64,000 bases of DNA from Anaerolineae bacterium (GCA_023382535.1 JAHDWA010000032.1:1-64000); one strand, 5' to 3'. Positions 51,192 to 59,961 are shown, numbered from the stretch's first letter. Program-made: numbers and translations. Notes: generated by a model from the sequence alone, not told the origin.

Positions 51192-52193
51192 ATGATCCGT
51201 GTGCCTTTTGCCGACATGCAGCGAGAATTTCAGCGGGTCTTGCTAAAGGTGGGGTTTACGCCGGAGCGAGCCGAGCGGTGCGCCCGTATCTTCGCCGAAA
51301 CTACCCTGGATGGAGTCGCTTCGCACGGGGTCAACCGTTTTCCCAATTTCATCGAGCAGATTCGTAAAGGCTATATCCAGGTTCAGGCCGAACCGGAAAA
51401 GGTGGCTGCCCTGGGGGCGTGGGAGCAGTGGGACGGGCATCTGGGACCTGGCCCGCTCAACGCTTACTCCTGCACCGAGCGGGCATTAGCCCTGGCGCGC
51501 GAGCATGGCCTGGGCGGCGTGGCTCTGCGCAACACCACTCACTGGATGCGGGGCGGCACGTACGGCTGGCAGGCGGCTGAAGTCGGCTTTGTTTTTATGG
51601 CCTGGACGAACACCCTGCCCAATATGCCTCCCTGGGGCGCGCGAGAGATTCGCGTGGGCAACAATCCCCTGGTTTTGGCCGTGCCCCGCTCAACAGGACC
51701 GGTGGTGTTGGATATGGCTATGAGCCAATTCTCTTACGGCCGCCTGGAGACTGCTCGCCGGCGGCAGGAGCAATTACCCCTGGCCGGCGGCTTTGATCTG
51801 CAAGGTGATCTGACCCGCGACCCCGAGGCCATCATCGCCTCGCAGCGACCGCTGCCCATCGGCTACTGGAAGGGTTCGAGCCTGTCCCTGCTGTTGGACC
51901 TCATGGCCGCCCTGCTCTCCGGCGGGCAGACAACCTATCAAATCGGCCGGCAAGTTGCCGAGTTTAATATCGCGCAGGTATTTATTGCCTTTGACCTGAG
52001 CAAAGCAGCCAGCGCAGCTTTGGCCGAGCAGGTTGTCAACGAAGTACTTGACGACCTGCACAGCGCTGCCCCGGCTGCGGCAGGTGACGAAATCCTCTAC
52101 CCCGGCGAGCGCGTGCTCAAAACGCGCCGGGAAAACAGAGCCAATGGAATTCCGGTTGACCCCTCCATCTGGCAACAAGTTCTGGATTTGTAA
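51192..52193 (+). CDS. Malate/L-lactate/ureidoglycolate dehydrogenase-family reductase (Ldh2/YiaK type)
   Basis: A 333-residue NAD(P)-dependent oxidoreductase of the LDH2 fold. Blocks include FAETTLDGVASHGVNRFPNF, GVALRNTTHWMRGGTYGW, RVGNNPLVLAVP and GYWKGSSLSLLLDLMAALLSGG. YiaK, a relative, reduces 2,3-diketo-L-gulonate, and others act on sulfolactate or malate. An AAGGAG site precedes ATG 51192. It is the last gene of the plus-strand uronate operon, and its context suggests reduction of a keto-sugar acid. Confidence 0.88.
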   Translation: MIRVPFADMQREFQRVLLKVGFTPERAERCARIFAETTLDGVASHGVNRFPNFIEQIRKGYIQVQAEPEKVAALGAWEQWDGHLGPGPLNAYSCTERALALAREHGLGGVALRNTTHWMRGGTYGWQAAEVGFVFMAWTNTLPNMPPWGAREIRVGNNPLVLAVPRSTGPVVLDMAMSQFSYGRLETARRRQEQLPLAGGFDLQGDLTRDPEAIIASQRPLPIGYWKGSSLSLLLDLMAALLSGGQTTYQIGRQVAEFNIAQVFIAFDLSKAASAALAEQVVNEVLDDLHSAAPAAAGDEILYPGERVLKTRRENRANGIPVDPSIWQQVLDL

Positions 52194-52310
52194 CCTGGGT
52201 AAAAATCCTGCCCTACCCCGCCAGGGCGCCCCAAGCGCGACCCCACGCTAACCCGTCAGCCAATTGACAGACCACCAATTTTTAGAAAGCTTTTTTTGTC
52301 TGGTTAAGTA

Positions 52311-52319
52311 TGGTATACT
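52311..52319 (+). promoter_or_regulatory. Extended -10 promoter of the SARP-STAND regulator
   Basis: TGGTATACT matches the extended -10 pattern (TG-N-TATACT). No good -35 box is spaced correctly. The start codon is 85 bases downstream. The 211-base gap 52194-52404 otherwise has only a weak GCCCT/AGGGC hairpin behind the upstream operon. Confidence 0.4.
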
Positions 52320-52404
52320 GTAGCAAATCTTATTGTTCCTAACTTCACAAATAAATACGGGGTTGACTGTGAAGAGGGCGTAGACAGCCAAGAGGCTACC
52401 ACAG

Positions 52405-55400
52405 ATGAGAGAACTGCAACTTTCTTTGCTGGGCAGGCTCCAGGTTAATCGGGATGGCGAACCTATCAGTGGTTTTGTTTCGGCCAAGGCGCAGGCGCTG
52501 CTGTGCTATTTGGCTTTGACCGGGCGACCGCACTCGCGGGAAACCCTGGCTACGTTGTTGTGGGGGGACTCGCCGGATCTGGAGGCGCGGGCCAACCTGC
52601 GCACCGTTTTAGCCAACCTGCGCAAATTGGTTGGGCCTTATATTGAGATTGAGCGGGATGTAGTTAGCTTCAATCGGGCCAGCCCTTATTGGCTGGATGT
52701 TGAACTCTTTGAAACCCTGCTGAGTGCCAGCGCTTCCAGCAGCGGCCTGCAACTGGCCGCCCAGGCCATCGAACTCTATCGGGGGAATTTTTTGGAAGGA
52801 TTTGGGGTGCGGCAGGCGCCCGATTTTGAGGTGTGGCAGCTCAATCAGCAACAACGCTTCCACCAGATGGCGATCCAGGCGTTGGGCATCGTTTCGGCGC
52901 AGCACATGGAGCGAGGCGAATTTGCCGCAGCCATTGATTACACCCGCCGGCTGCTAACCCTGGAACCCTGGCATGAGGAAGCCCACCGGCAGCTCATGCA
53001 ATTGCTGGCCAAGAGCGGCCAGCGCAACGCTGCCCTGGCGCAGTACGATACCTGCCGCCAGGTGCTGGCCGAAGAACTGGCCGTCAATCCGTCGGCCGAA
53101 ACCCGGGCTTTGTATGAACAGTTAAAAACGGCCGATGCACCCCATCCTCACAACCTGCCCCCCCAGGCCACCCCATTTGTGGGCCGGGAGCAAGAGCTGG
53201 CCCGTCTGGCTGAATATCTTGATCTACCGGCCTGCCGGCTGGTCACCCTGGTGGGGTTGGGCGGGGTAGGCAAAACCCGGCTGGCCTTGCAAGCGGGTAT
53301 GGAAAACCTGGCTTGCTTCCAAAATGGGATTTTCTTTGTCTCTCTGGCCGCGGTAGATGCCCCGGAAGGTATTGTTACCCACATTGCCAGCGCCCTGAAC
53401 TTCTCCTTCAGCGGCTCGGCTGAGCCAAAGATGCAACTGCTCAACTCTCTGCGGAGCAAAGAACTGTTACTGATCCTCGACAACTTTGAGCAATTACTTT
53501 CGGTCAACGGCGGGGTGGAGTTGCTGCTTGACCTGCTGCAAGCCGCGCCCCAGCTTAAACTGCTGGTGACTTCGCGGGAACGCTTGAATGTGCAGGAGGA
53601 GTGGGTGCTGGAAGTAGGTGGGTTGGAGTATCCCAAGGAAGAGTGGAAGCCCGGCAGAGTAGAGGATTGGACGTCGGACAACGAAAGCATTCTACGCTTT
53701 CAACCTCCTAACCCTCCAGCCTTCCGGCCTTCCCTTCGATACAGTGCCATCGCCCTTTTCCTTCAGCATGCCCGGCGCGTCCAGGCCGACTTTACCCTGA
53801 CCGAAGCCAACGGGGGTGAGGTGGTACGCTTGTGCCAACTGGTCCAGGGTATGCCCCTGGGATTGGAACTGGCGGCGACCTGGCTGCCGGTGCTGACCTG
53901 CGCCGAACTTGTGGTCGAAATTGAGCGCGACCTCAATTTTTTGACCACATCGCTGCGGAACGTGCCGGAGCGTCATCGCAGTTTGCAGGCAGTGTTCGAG
54001 TCGTCGTGGCATTTACTGGCGGAGATGGAACGACAGGTGCTTAAACGGCTGTCAGTCTTTCGGGGCGGCTTTCGGCGGGAGGCGGCCATCCAGGTGGCGG
54101 GGGCAACCCTGCCGCTGTTGTTGAGGCTGGTAAACAAATCGCTCTTGCGCCGAGATGAGACCGGCCGCTATGATATGCACGAACTGATTCACCAGTTCGC
54201 CGCCGAGAAGCTGGCCGAGTTGCCAGCAGAACAGAGCGATACCCTTAACCGCCATTGCGCCCACTACGCCGGGTTAATGCAGCAGTGGGATGAACCTTTA
54301 AACAGCCCCCGCCAGTTGGAGATTTTCCAGAAGATTGAAACTGACTATGAAAACATCTTGGCTGCCTGGCAGTACGCAGTCGAGGACGGACAGGTGGATA
54401 AGATTGACCCATTTCTATGGAGCTTGTGGCTCTTCCACGAGGCTACCAGCCGGTATCACCAGGGTTATAATATTTTTTCCGAAGCGGCCAAACGATTAAG
54501 TCAAGCCGGGCAGTTAACCGGTGCAGCCAGCCGGCTTATTTTCGCCCAAATTGTGGCTCGAGAAGGTCGCTTTTGCCAACGGCTTAGCCGTTTTCAGGAG
54601 GCCAAAGAACGGCTGCAAAAAAGCCTGGCCTTACTGCGGGAATTTAAGGCCCCGCGCGATGTCGCCCTTGTCCTGCAAATGCTGGGCTTCCTTGCCTGGG
54701 GAGGAGGCGAACGTGCCCTGGCGAGGCAGCACTTGACGGAAAGCGCAGCCCTGGCCAAACAGAGCGGCGATGTGGCTATGGCGGCCTTTTCCACTTCAGG
54801 AATCGGTTTTGTGGCGATCTCACTGGGCGAGTATAGCCAGGCCGAGCAGTTTCTGCGAGACGGCCTGCTTGTATTGCAGGAAAAAGATCGGTCGTGGCGG
54901 CTGACTGCGACCTTGATTTTCTTGGGTCGCGCCCTCATCCCTTTAGGGCGGTATGGCGAGGCCGAGGCCATCTTAAGAGAAGCCCTGCTGTTAAGCCAAA
55001 CCGCCGGCGATCGCTGGAGTATTGGTTTTTGCCTGAGTGTTCTGGGTGAATTGGCGGGCAGGATAAGCCAGGACCGCTACCCTGAAGGAAAGCAGTTACA
55101 GCAACAGGCCCTGCTCATTTTTCGGGAGGTCGAGGACCGCTGGGTGATGACGGCGATTCTATTTCAACTGGCCCAAACTTGTGTTGCCCTGGGCGATTAT
55201 GACGAAGCCCGGCAGCATCTGCACGAGGCGCTGCGGATTGGCCGAGAACACCAGATTGTGACAATAATGGTGAGCGCGCTGGCGAGCTTGGCCGATGTGC
55301 ATTTGCGAGCCGCTGATGATCGGCTGAACCCGGATGCCCAGATCACCGCCTTAGAATGGCTGGCTCTCGCGGTTAACCATCCGGCGACCGAGCAGAACAC

Positions 55401-55548
55401 CCGGGAACGATCCGCCCATTGGCTGGCCCAGCTTGAAGCAAAGCTGCCCCGCCCGGTGGTAGAGGCGGCTCTGGCGCGAGGCCAGGCCGAATCGCTTGAC
55501 GCGGTGGTGGCCGGAATCCTGGCCCCGGCTTCACTTCCAAGACCCTAA
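52405..55548 (+). CDS. SARP/BTAD-type transcriptional activator with STAND (NB-ARC) ATPase and TPR repeats
   Basis: A 1047-residue AfsR/DnrI-like regulator. Residues 1-100 form an OmpR-like winged helix (LLGRLQVNRDGEPISGF, then KAQALLCYLALTGRPHSRETLATLLWGD). The bacterial transcriptional activation domain covers 100-245 (FEVWQLNQQQRFHQMAIQAL, ALAQYDTCRQVLAEEL). NB-ARC follows with Walker A VGLGGVGKTRLALQ near 285 and Walker B ELLLILDNFEQLL, then TPR repeats. It is related to the XRE-STAND protein at 17313 over the ATPase and TPR regions. Its linker after GLEYP contains a repeat-like insert (53637-53739). Its targets are unknown; the neighbouring secreted proteins are candidates. Confidence 0.9.
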   Translation: MRELQLSLLGRLQVNRDGEPISGFVSAKAQALLCYLALTGRPHSRETLATLLWGDSPDLEARANLRTVLANLRKLVGPYIEIERDVVSFNRASPYWLDVELFETLLSASASSSGLQLAAQAIELYRGNFLEGFGVRQAPDFEVWQLNQQQRFHQMAIQALGIVSAQHMERGEFAAAIDYTRRLLTLEPWHEEAHRQLMQLLAKSGQRNAALAQYDTCRQVLAEELAVNPSAETRALYEQLKTADAPHPHNLPPQATPFVGREQELARLAEYLDLPACRLVTLVGLGGVGKTRLALQAGMENLACFQNGIFFVSLAAVDAPEGIVTHIASALNFSFSGSAEPKMQLLNSLRSKELLLILDNFEQLLSVNGGVELLLDLLQAAPQLKLLVTSRERLNVQEEWVLEVGGLEYPKEEWKPGRVEDWTSDNESILRFQPPNPPAFRPSLRYSAIALFLQHARRVQADFTLTEANGGEVVRLCQLVQGMPLGLELAATWLPVLTCAELVVEIERDLNFLTTSLRNVPERHRSLQAVFESSWHLLAEMERQVLKRLSVFRGGFRREAAIQVAGATLPLLLRLVNKSLLRRDETGRYDMHELIHQFAAEKLAELPAEQSDTLNRHCAHYAGLMQQWDEPLNSPRQLEIFQKIETDYENILAAWQYAVEDGQVDKIDPFLWSLWLFHEATSRYHQGYNIFSEAAKRLSQAGQLTGAASRLIFAQIVAREGRFCQRLSRFQEAKERLQKSLALLREFKAPRDVALVLQMLGFLAWGGGERALARQHLTESAALAKQSGDVAMAAFSTSGIGFVAISLGEYSQAEQFLRDGLLVLQEKDRSWRLTATLIFLGRALIPLGRYGEAEAILREALLLSQTAGDRWSIGFCLSVLGELAGRISQDRYPEGKQLQQQALLIFREVEDRWVMTAILFQLAQTCVALGDYDEARQHLHEALRIGREHQIVTIMVSALASLADVHLRAADDRLNPDAQITALEWLALAVNHPATEQNTRERSAHWLAQLEAKLPRPVVEAALARGQAESLDAVVAGILAPASLPRP
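53637..53739. repeat. Repeat-like insert inside the SARP-STAND gene
   Basis: The segment encodes about 34 residues absent from the XRE-STAND relative, between GLEYP and YSAIALFLQHARR. It has imperfect inverted halves (GGAAGAGTGGAAG at the left, complement of GGAAGGCCGGAAG at the right) around a GAAAGC/GCTTTC stem. The reading frame is kept throughout. Confidence 0.6.
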
Positions 55549-55570
55549 AGCTCTCCGAGACTTTAGGGTC
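55541..55570. terminator. Bidirectional hairpin between convergent genes
   Basis: Perfect 10-base arms GACCCTAAAG and CTTTAGGGTC enclose CTCTCCGAGA, which can pair further. It overlaps the stop codon of the SARP-STAND gene, 50 bases from the stop of the opposing beta-helix gene. No clear U-tract is present, so a factor-independent role is uncertain. Confidence 0.5.
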
Positions 55571-55618
55571 TGAAATGGTCACTCTATCCCTTCGAATTGT
55601 TTTATCCTTTCCGCCATA

Positions 55619-57076
55619 TTATCTAATCACCACGGGTAAATAGACCGACGTGCTGCGCTCGATGCTGCCAACATCGCAGGCAACGCCCAGGGGACGTGGA
55701 TAGCTGCGCTGGTCAATAGCCGGGCAATCAAGACCATAGTCAATAGCCGGACTGGAAGCAGCCGGGATGTAACCACGCGGTGTGGGGCTTAACCAGACCC
55801 CCAATTGGGGGTCTGTGCCCAATAAATCACCTACAGAGCTAGGATTGGGCACACAGGTATTATCGCTAACAATGTTGCGCCCCAGCGACGTGAGCGACGG
55901 GCCGTCGCAATTCAGGCTGGGGCTGCTGCCGTTGGTATCACGGCTGCCGGCCAGGATGCTGTTTTTCAGCGTCATCGTCGGCGCTGCCTGGTCGCGCCAG
56001 ATAGCCCCACCCAGGTCGGCGCGGTTCTCGTTGAAGGTACTGTTGAGAATGGCGAGGTTAACGATGGCAAAGATGCCACCCCCCTTCAGGGCACGGTTGC
56101 CGGAAAAGGTGCTGTTGGTGATTTGCGTATTACTGGCGGCAAAAATGCCCCCGCCCTGGTTGCTGATGAAGCTGCTGCGCACGGCCGTTCTCTCCAGCGT
56201 CAATTGCCCGTTGACGGTGTAGATACCGCCGCCGTTAACCGACTGATTGCTCACCAGGTAGCTGTCATAAAGCGCTACCACGCCGGCGTTGTTGAAAATG
56301 CCGCCGCCGTTGCCGCCGGCAATGTTGCTGCCCAGGGTGGCGCGATTGAGGGTCAGGGTGCCCCGATTATGGACAGCGCCGCCATCGCCGGTGGAGTCAT
56401 TGCTGCTCAGAGAACCGCCGTTAAGAGTCACGGTAGACGACTGCGCATTGGCCATGGCCCCGCCCCGGTTGGCCTGGTTATCGAAAAAGTTGGTATTGTT
56501 AATGGTAACACTGCCGCCGTTATTGTAAATACCGCCGCCATCCATGCCGGCAACATTGCTGTCCAGGGTGCTGTCGTTAAGAATCAGCGTACCCAAGTTA
56601 AAAACAGCACCGCCGTGACTGCTGGCATTGCTGCTGCGAATAGAAGTGCGGTTAAGCGTTACCGTGGACGGCGGCTCAACGTAAATGACCCCGCCGCTCC
56701 CGGCGCTGCCATCTGTCAATGCGATGTCGTTGAGCGTCAGGTTGCCGGCGGCCATCACGTAAAAGATCTGGCGCAGATCTTCACCGCTGAGGGTGATAAG
56801 GCCATTGCCATTCACCGTTGCCTGCTGGTTAACTACGGTGGTATTGACGGTAATAATCACCGGATTGGGTCCACAGTTGAAGTCAACGACGCCGCCGGCC
56901 GCCACGGCATTGGAAAAGGCATTCACCGCCGCGTTCGTCTGGCAACTGGCGGCCGTGCCGCTGCCAATCGTCGCCTGGGCGGCGACCGAATCAGCCGCGC
57001 GGCTGCGCCCGGCGTTCCAGCCAAAGAGTCCTAGAACAAAGAGCATTATGAGTAAGAACAAAATTTTTTTATGCAC
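55619..57076 (-). CDS. Secreted right-handed beta-helix protein (choice-of-anchor Q type)
   Basis: A 485-residue exported protein. The signal peptide is residues 1-27 (ILFLLIMLFVLGLFGW, cleavage near SRA). The body consists of repeated beta-helix turns such as GGGIYNNGGSVTINNTNFFDN and GGAVHNRGTLTLNRATLGSN, ending in a choice-of-anchor Q-like tail with SPAIDYGLDCPAIDQRSYPRP and ERSTSVYLPVVI. These proteins are probably surface adhesins or polysaccharide-binding; none of the pectate-lyase catalytic residues can be identified. The start is GTG 57076 after GGAGG. It is paired with the related protein at 57147. Confidence 0.85.
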   Translation of the reverse strand: MHKKILFLLIMLFVLGLFGWNAGRSRAADSVAAQATIGSGTAASCQTNAAVNAFSNAVAAGGVVDFNCGPNPVIITVNTTVVNQQATVNGNGLITLSGEDLRQIFYVMAAGNLTLNDIALTDGSAGSGGVIYVEPPSTVTLNRTSIRSSNASSHGGAVFNLGTLILNDSTLDSNVAGMDGGGIYNNGGSVTINNTNFFDNQANRGGAMANAQSSTVTLNGGSLSSNDSTGDGGAVHNRGTLTLNRATLGSNIAGGNGGGIFNNAGVVALYDSYLVSNQSVNGGGIYTVNGQLTLERTAVRSSFISNQGGGIFAASNTQITNSTFSGNRALKGGGIFAIVNLAILNSTFNENRADLGGAIWRDQAAPTMTLKNSILAGSRDTNGSSPSLNCDGPSLTSLGRNIVSDNTCVPNPSSVGDLLGTDPQLGVWLSPTPRGYIPAASSPAIDYGLDCPAIDQRSYPRPLGVACDVGSIERSTSVYLPVVIR

Positions 57077-57097
57077 AATGAAACCTCCTTCGAAAAC

Positions 57098-57126
57098 AGT
57101 AGACAGCAGACAGTAGACGGTAGACA
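57098..57126. repeat. Heptanucleotide tandem repeat (STRR-like), copy 3
   Basis: Units AGTAGAC, AGCAGAC, AGTAGAC and GGTAGAC followed by A, directly upstream of the GGAGG site of the beta-helix gene. The flank CCTCCTTCGAAAAC matches that of copy 2 at 3914. Confidence 0.75.
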
Positions 57127-57146
57127 GGGATAATAGATCTTTGTAA

Positions 57147-58493
57147 TTATTTCAGCAGAATGGGAAGATAAATGAGTTGTGTTTGCGGCGCAGGTACGCG
57201 GGCCTCAGACTCAAATGCGCCGATGTCGCAGCGGGGGCCGTTCGCCCCATCACCATCCACAGAGCGGGCGTAGCCGCGCTGGTCGGTGGTCAAACCGTTG
57301 CCGGCGTTGTCCGTACAGCCTGCCGGATTGCCCGCATCGAGGGCCGGACTGCCTGGATTAAGGGCGTGGGTCAGGGTTGGGCCGCCGTTATCGGCCAGCG
57401 GGCCAAGTTGGGGGAGCTGGTCGGTTAGGTTGCCGGTCGTATCTCCGGTGATGATGCAACCGGCGGTAGTCCCTATCAGGTTGTACCCGGCAGAGGTAAG
57501 GATGCCCTTGCAGTCGTCGTTGATGGGATCAAACAATACACCGGTCTTTTGATTATCCTCGATGAGGGTGTTACGGGTGTTGACAGTACTGTTAAGCCCA
57601 ATTTTGAGACCCCCACCGTTCCAGGCGAGATTATCAGTTACCATGTCCAAACGGTTAGCAGTCAGGGTAACATTAAACAGATTCAAGACGCCAGCGCCAC
57701 GGTTGTTGATGCCGCCGCCGTTTTCGCTGGCCCGATTGCCGCTAACGGTGCTGTTGAGCAGCGTCGCCGTGGCCAGAGGGCCACTGTCGAGACCGCCTCC
57801 CAGCCGGTTCTCATTCCCACTGACCGTACTTTCAACCAGGGTTAATTGCCCCTCGTTGTAAAGGCCGCCGCCGAAGCCATAGGTGGGGGGATTACCGGTG
57901 TTGCTCATAACCAGGCTCTGGCTAATGACCAGGGTTCCCTGGTTGGCGATGCCGCCGCCGTTGTTGTTGACTGTGTTGCTGATGACCTGGCTGAGGATCA
58001 GGGTCAGGCTGCCCGCATTAAAAATACCGCCGCCACTAAACACGGAAGAAAACCCCCGCCGGATGGTAACGCCGGAAATGTGGGCCGTGACCCCGGCGGT
58101 AATCTCAATAACACGGTCCCGAGTCACGCTGCCATTGCCATCAATGACCGTACTGGCCGCGCCTGCGCCCTGTAGAGTCAGGTTATCTGTGATGTCCAGG
58201 TCTCCGAAAAAGGCGACATTATCTTTGTCTCCTGGCCGGCTCAAAATATAGATTCCGGCCGGCAGGACAATCAAATCCGTTCCCGGCTCGGTATTCGCCG
58301 CTCGGATGGCCTCGCGCAGCGAGCAATCAGTGGACAGGCAGCTATCCGGCTCGGGATCATCGGTGCGGGTGACGGTGTAGATGGTAAAGGCCCGCGCCGG
58401 GGTGATGGGGAAGATCAGCCCGGCCAGTCCGCCGGCAACGATAATCGCCAGAATAAGGCTGAAGAATGAAACAAACGATGGTTTAGCGAGCAT
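57147..58493 (-). CDS. Secreted CSLREA/choice-of-anchor Q beta-helix protein
   Basis: A 448-residue exported protein. An N-terminal signal/membrane segment (FFSLILAIIVAGGLAGLIFPI) is followed by the CSLREA motif in DCSLREAIRAAN near residue 60, beta-helix repeats (GGGIFNAGSLTLILSQVISN, GGGLYNEGQLTLVESTVSGN) and a C-terminal SPALDAGNPAGCTDNAGNGLTTDQRGYAR block typical of choice-of-anchor Q. The end IYLPILLK matches VYLPVVIR of the downstream paralogue. AAGGAG lies upstream of the ATG. It is likely cell-surface, with unknown ligand. Confidence 0.87.
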   Translation of the reverse strand: MLAKPSFVSFFSLILAIIVAGGLAGLIFPITPARAFTIYTVTRTDDPEPDSCLSTDCSLREAIRAANTEPGTDLIVLPAGIYILSRPGDKDNVAFFGDLDITDNLTLQGAGAASTVIDGNGSVTRDRVIEITAGVTAHISGVTIRRGFSSVFSGGGIFNAGSLTLILSQVISNTVNNNGGGIANQGTLVISQSLVMSNTGNPPTYGFGGGLYNEGQLTLVESTVSGNENRLGGGLDSGPLATATLLNSTVSGNRASENGGGINNRGAGVLNLFNVTLTANRLDMVTDNLAWNGGGLKIGLNSTVNTRNTLIEDNQKTGVLFDPINDDCKGILTSAGYNLIGTTAGCIITGDTTGNLTDQLPQLGPLADNGGPTLTHALNPGSPALDAGNPAGCTDNAGNGLTTDQRGYARSVDGDGANGPRCDIGAFESEARVPAPQTQLIYLPILLK

Positions 58494-58520
58494 CCATGTT
58501 CTCCTTTTGGATGTGGCTGA

Positions 58521-59123
58521 CTACCGAATAATCATGAGAGTCTGTTTTAAATGGGTAAACTTAGCGCCTATTTCTTTGGCAGTTCCCATCAAAATGAATA
58601 ACCCAGGGGCTAAAAAAAGCAGCGGCGCCCAGACGAAGAGGAGCGAGGTCAAATCACCGTAAGCCTGGAACGACCCGGTTTCTCGACTCCGGACAAAGGC
58701 GTTAATCCGGTCGGCCGTCTGCTGTTTTGACCCGATCCAGCTACTCCGGCCGGTGTCCAGGGCCACCTCGCCTCCATCGGTAATTAAGGCGACCCAGTAA
58801 AGCGTGCTTTGGCTGGTTCGGGTGCGGCCCTTGTCGTCCTTATAGGTTGACTCAGATATCTCATGCGCCACCCGCGCCCCCTGCAGCCCCGGCAAGGACG
58901 TCGAACCGAGCGGCAAGACCCCCAGCAGTTTTGACTCTAAGACACAGGAGGACTGGGAGGGTTCCAGGCGGGTACAGGTTAAGACCTTCACCTGGGCGAA
59001 GGCAACCAGGAATAACAGGCCACCCAGGGTAAACACCAACCCAAAGGTCAGGCTGCCCAGGATGCTTCCCCACTTGGGGGGGTCAGTCCGTTTAGTTTTG
59101 GTACTTTTTCTCGATGTTGCCAT
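58521..59123 (-). CDS. Membrane protein of unknown function, two transmembrane segments
   Basis: A 200-residue protein with a lysine-rich cytoplasmic N-terminus (SRKSTKTKRTDPPKW), a hydrophobic helix at about 20-45 (LTFGLVFTLGGLLFLVAFA), an external domain with TSQSTLYWVALITDGGEVAL, and a second helix at about 160-182 (LLFVWAPLLFLAPGLFILMG). I do not recognise the family with certainty. It lies 27 bases upstream of the CSLREA protein gene and may be co-transcribed with it. Confidence 0.65.
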   Translation of the reverse strand: MATSRKSTKTKRTDPPKWGSILGSLTFGLVFTLGGLLFLVAFAQVKVLTCTRLEPSQSSCVLESKLLGVLPLGSTSLPGLQGARVAHEISESTYKDDKGRTRTSQSTLYWVALITDGGEVALDTGRSSWIGSKQQTADRINAFVRSRETGSFQAYGDLTSLLFVWAPLLFLAPGLFILMGTAKEIGAKFTHLKQTLMIIR

Positions 59124-59172
59124 TCTAGCACATCATTCCTTGTCAAAATTGATATTTCTTGCCAAACGGAAC

Positions 59173-59535
59173 CTATTTATGAACCTCCTGGTTCATCCGG
59201 CGTAGCCGGTCGGCCATGACCCGCATAACCTGGATGGCAAAATAAGGGGTGTGATGGACGTGGACCTTGAAACGGGTCTGGTTGAGCGGGACTGCCCGGC
59301 AGTCTGTCCGGGCAATGGCCGTAGCGGTGCGGCCGGTTGGGTCGAGGAGAGCCATCTCGCCCAAGATACCGCCGGGGCCGACAGTTTCCAGCAGATGCTC
59401 ATTCGACCACAGTTCCACCTCACCCTCCTGGATCACGTACATAACTTCGCCCGGCTCACCCTCCCGGAAGATGATCTCACCCGCTGCAAATATTTCACTG
59501 TGCGATTCATGTTGGAACATATTGACAGTCACCAC
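59173..59535 (-). CDS. Small cyclic nucleotide-binding domain protein
   Basis: A 120-residue stand-alone CNB domain of the CRP/PKA-regulatory fold: FAAGEIIFREGEPGEVMYVIQEGEVEL forms the first strands, and the phosphate-binding cassette is GEMALLDPTGRTATAIA with the conserved Glu and Arg. No DNA-binding helix follows, so it is not a CRP-type regulator by itself. It could be a cAMP or c-di-GMP sensor acting through a partner. The start is GTG 59535, eight bases after GGGAG. Confidence 0.82.
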   Translation of the reverse strand: MVTVNMFQHESHSEIFAAGEIIFREGEPGEVMYVIQEGEVELWSNEHLLETVGPGGILGEMALLDPTGRTATAIARTDCRAVPLNQTRFKVHVHHTPYFAIQVMRVMADRLRRMNQEVHK

Positions 59536-59734
59536 TTTTGGTCTCCCTGGTATGGCCTCATTGGCAACAATTTGTTTAAGAATGTTTTGAAATAATTTCT
59601 ATGAGGTAACTGGCCTTCCGTAATGGGAAGGTAATATGCTGCTGGGGACGATCATAACCGATCAACGTGTAGAGATCGTAAATTTTAGCGTAAAGAAATC
59701 GCAAATTGGCAGGAGGAATTGAACATTCAGCCGG

Positions 59735-59764
59735 AAAAACAAAAAACCCGGCTGTTACCGGGTT
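59735..59764 (-). terminator. Intrinsic terminator behind the comM region
   Basis: On the minus strand a perfect seven-pair stem (AACCCGG/CCGGGTT, six-base loop) is followed directly by TTTTGTTTTT. This is the clearest Rho-independent terminator in the window. It ends the minus-strand transcript of the small ORF at 59803 and the comM genes. The 267 bases 59536-59802 contain no other feature. Confidence 0.85.
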
Positions 59765-59802
59765 GTGGGGTAAAAAACTTTTTTGGCGGATTACCCCAGC
59801 GG

Positions 59803-59946
59803 TTAGTGCTGGGAATACCTGGAGTCAGTGGACGCAAACTCCATCCCGTAGTCGGTGCGCAGCTTATCCCTTTTGGCCTGGCTAAGTGCCTCCTGGATGC
59901 GGCGACGCATCTCGTCTAGCCATTCGTTGTTTAGGTAATCTTTCAT
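59803..59946 (-). CDS. Possible 47-residue protein
   Basis: A short frame from ATG 59946 to TAA 59803 starting MKDYLNNEWLDEMRRRIQEA, rich in charged residues and predicted to form an amphipathic helix. It begins 15 bases after the stop of the comM fragment, has only a weak GAGATGA site, and ends 39 bases before the intrinsic terminator. The position at the end of a transcript supports a real gene; the family is not recognised. Confidence 0.42.
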   Translation of the reverse strand: MKDYLNNEWLDEMRRRIQEALSQAKRDKLRTDYGMEFASTDSRYSQH

Positions 59947-59961
59947 TTCGTCATCTCTAAA

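Noticed and set aside
59719..59919. Plus-strand frame of 66 codons in the comM downstream region
   Set aside because: It runs through the intrinsic terminator and opposite the better supported 47-codon frame, and its codon use is not coding-like.
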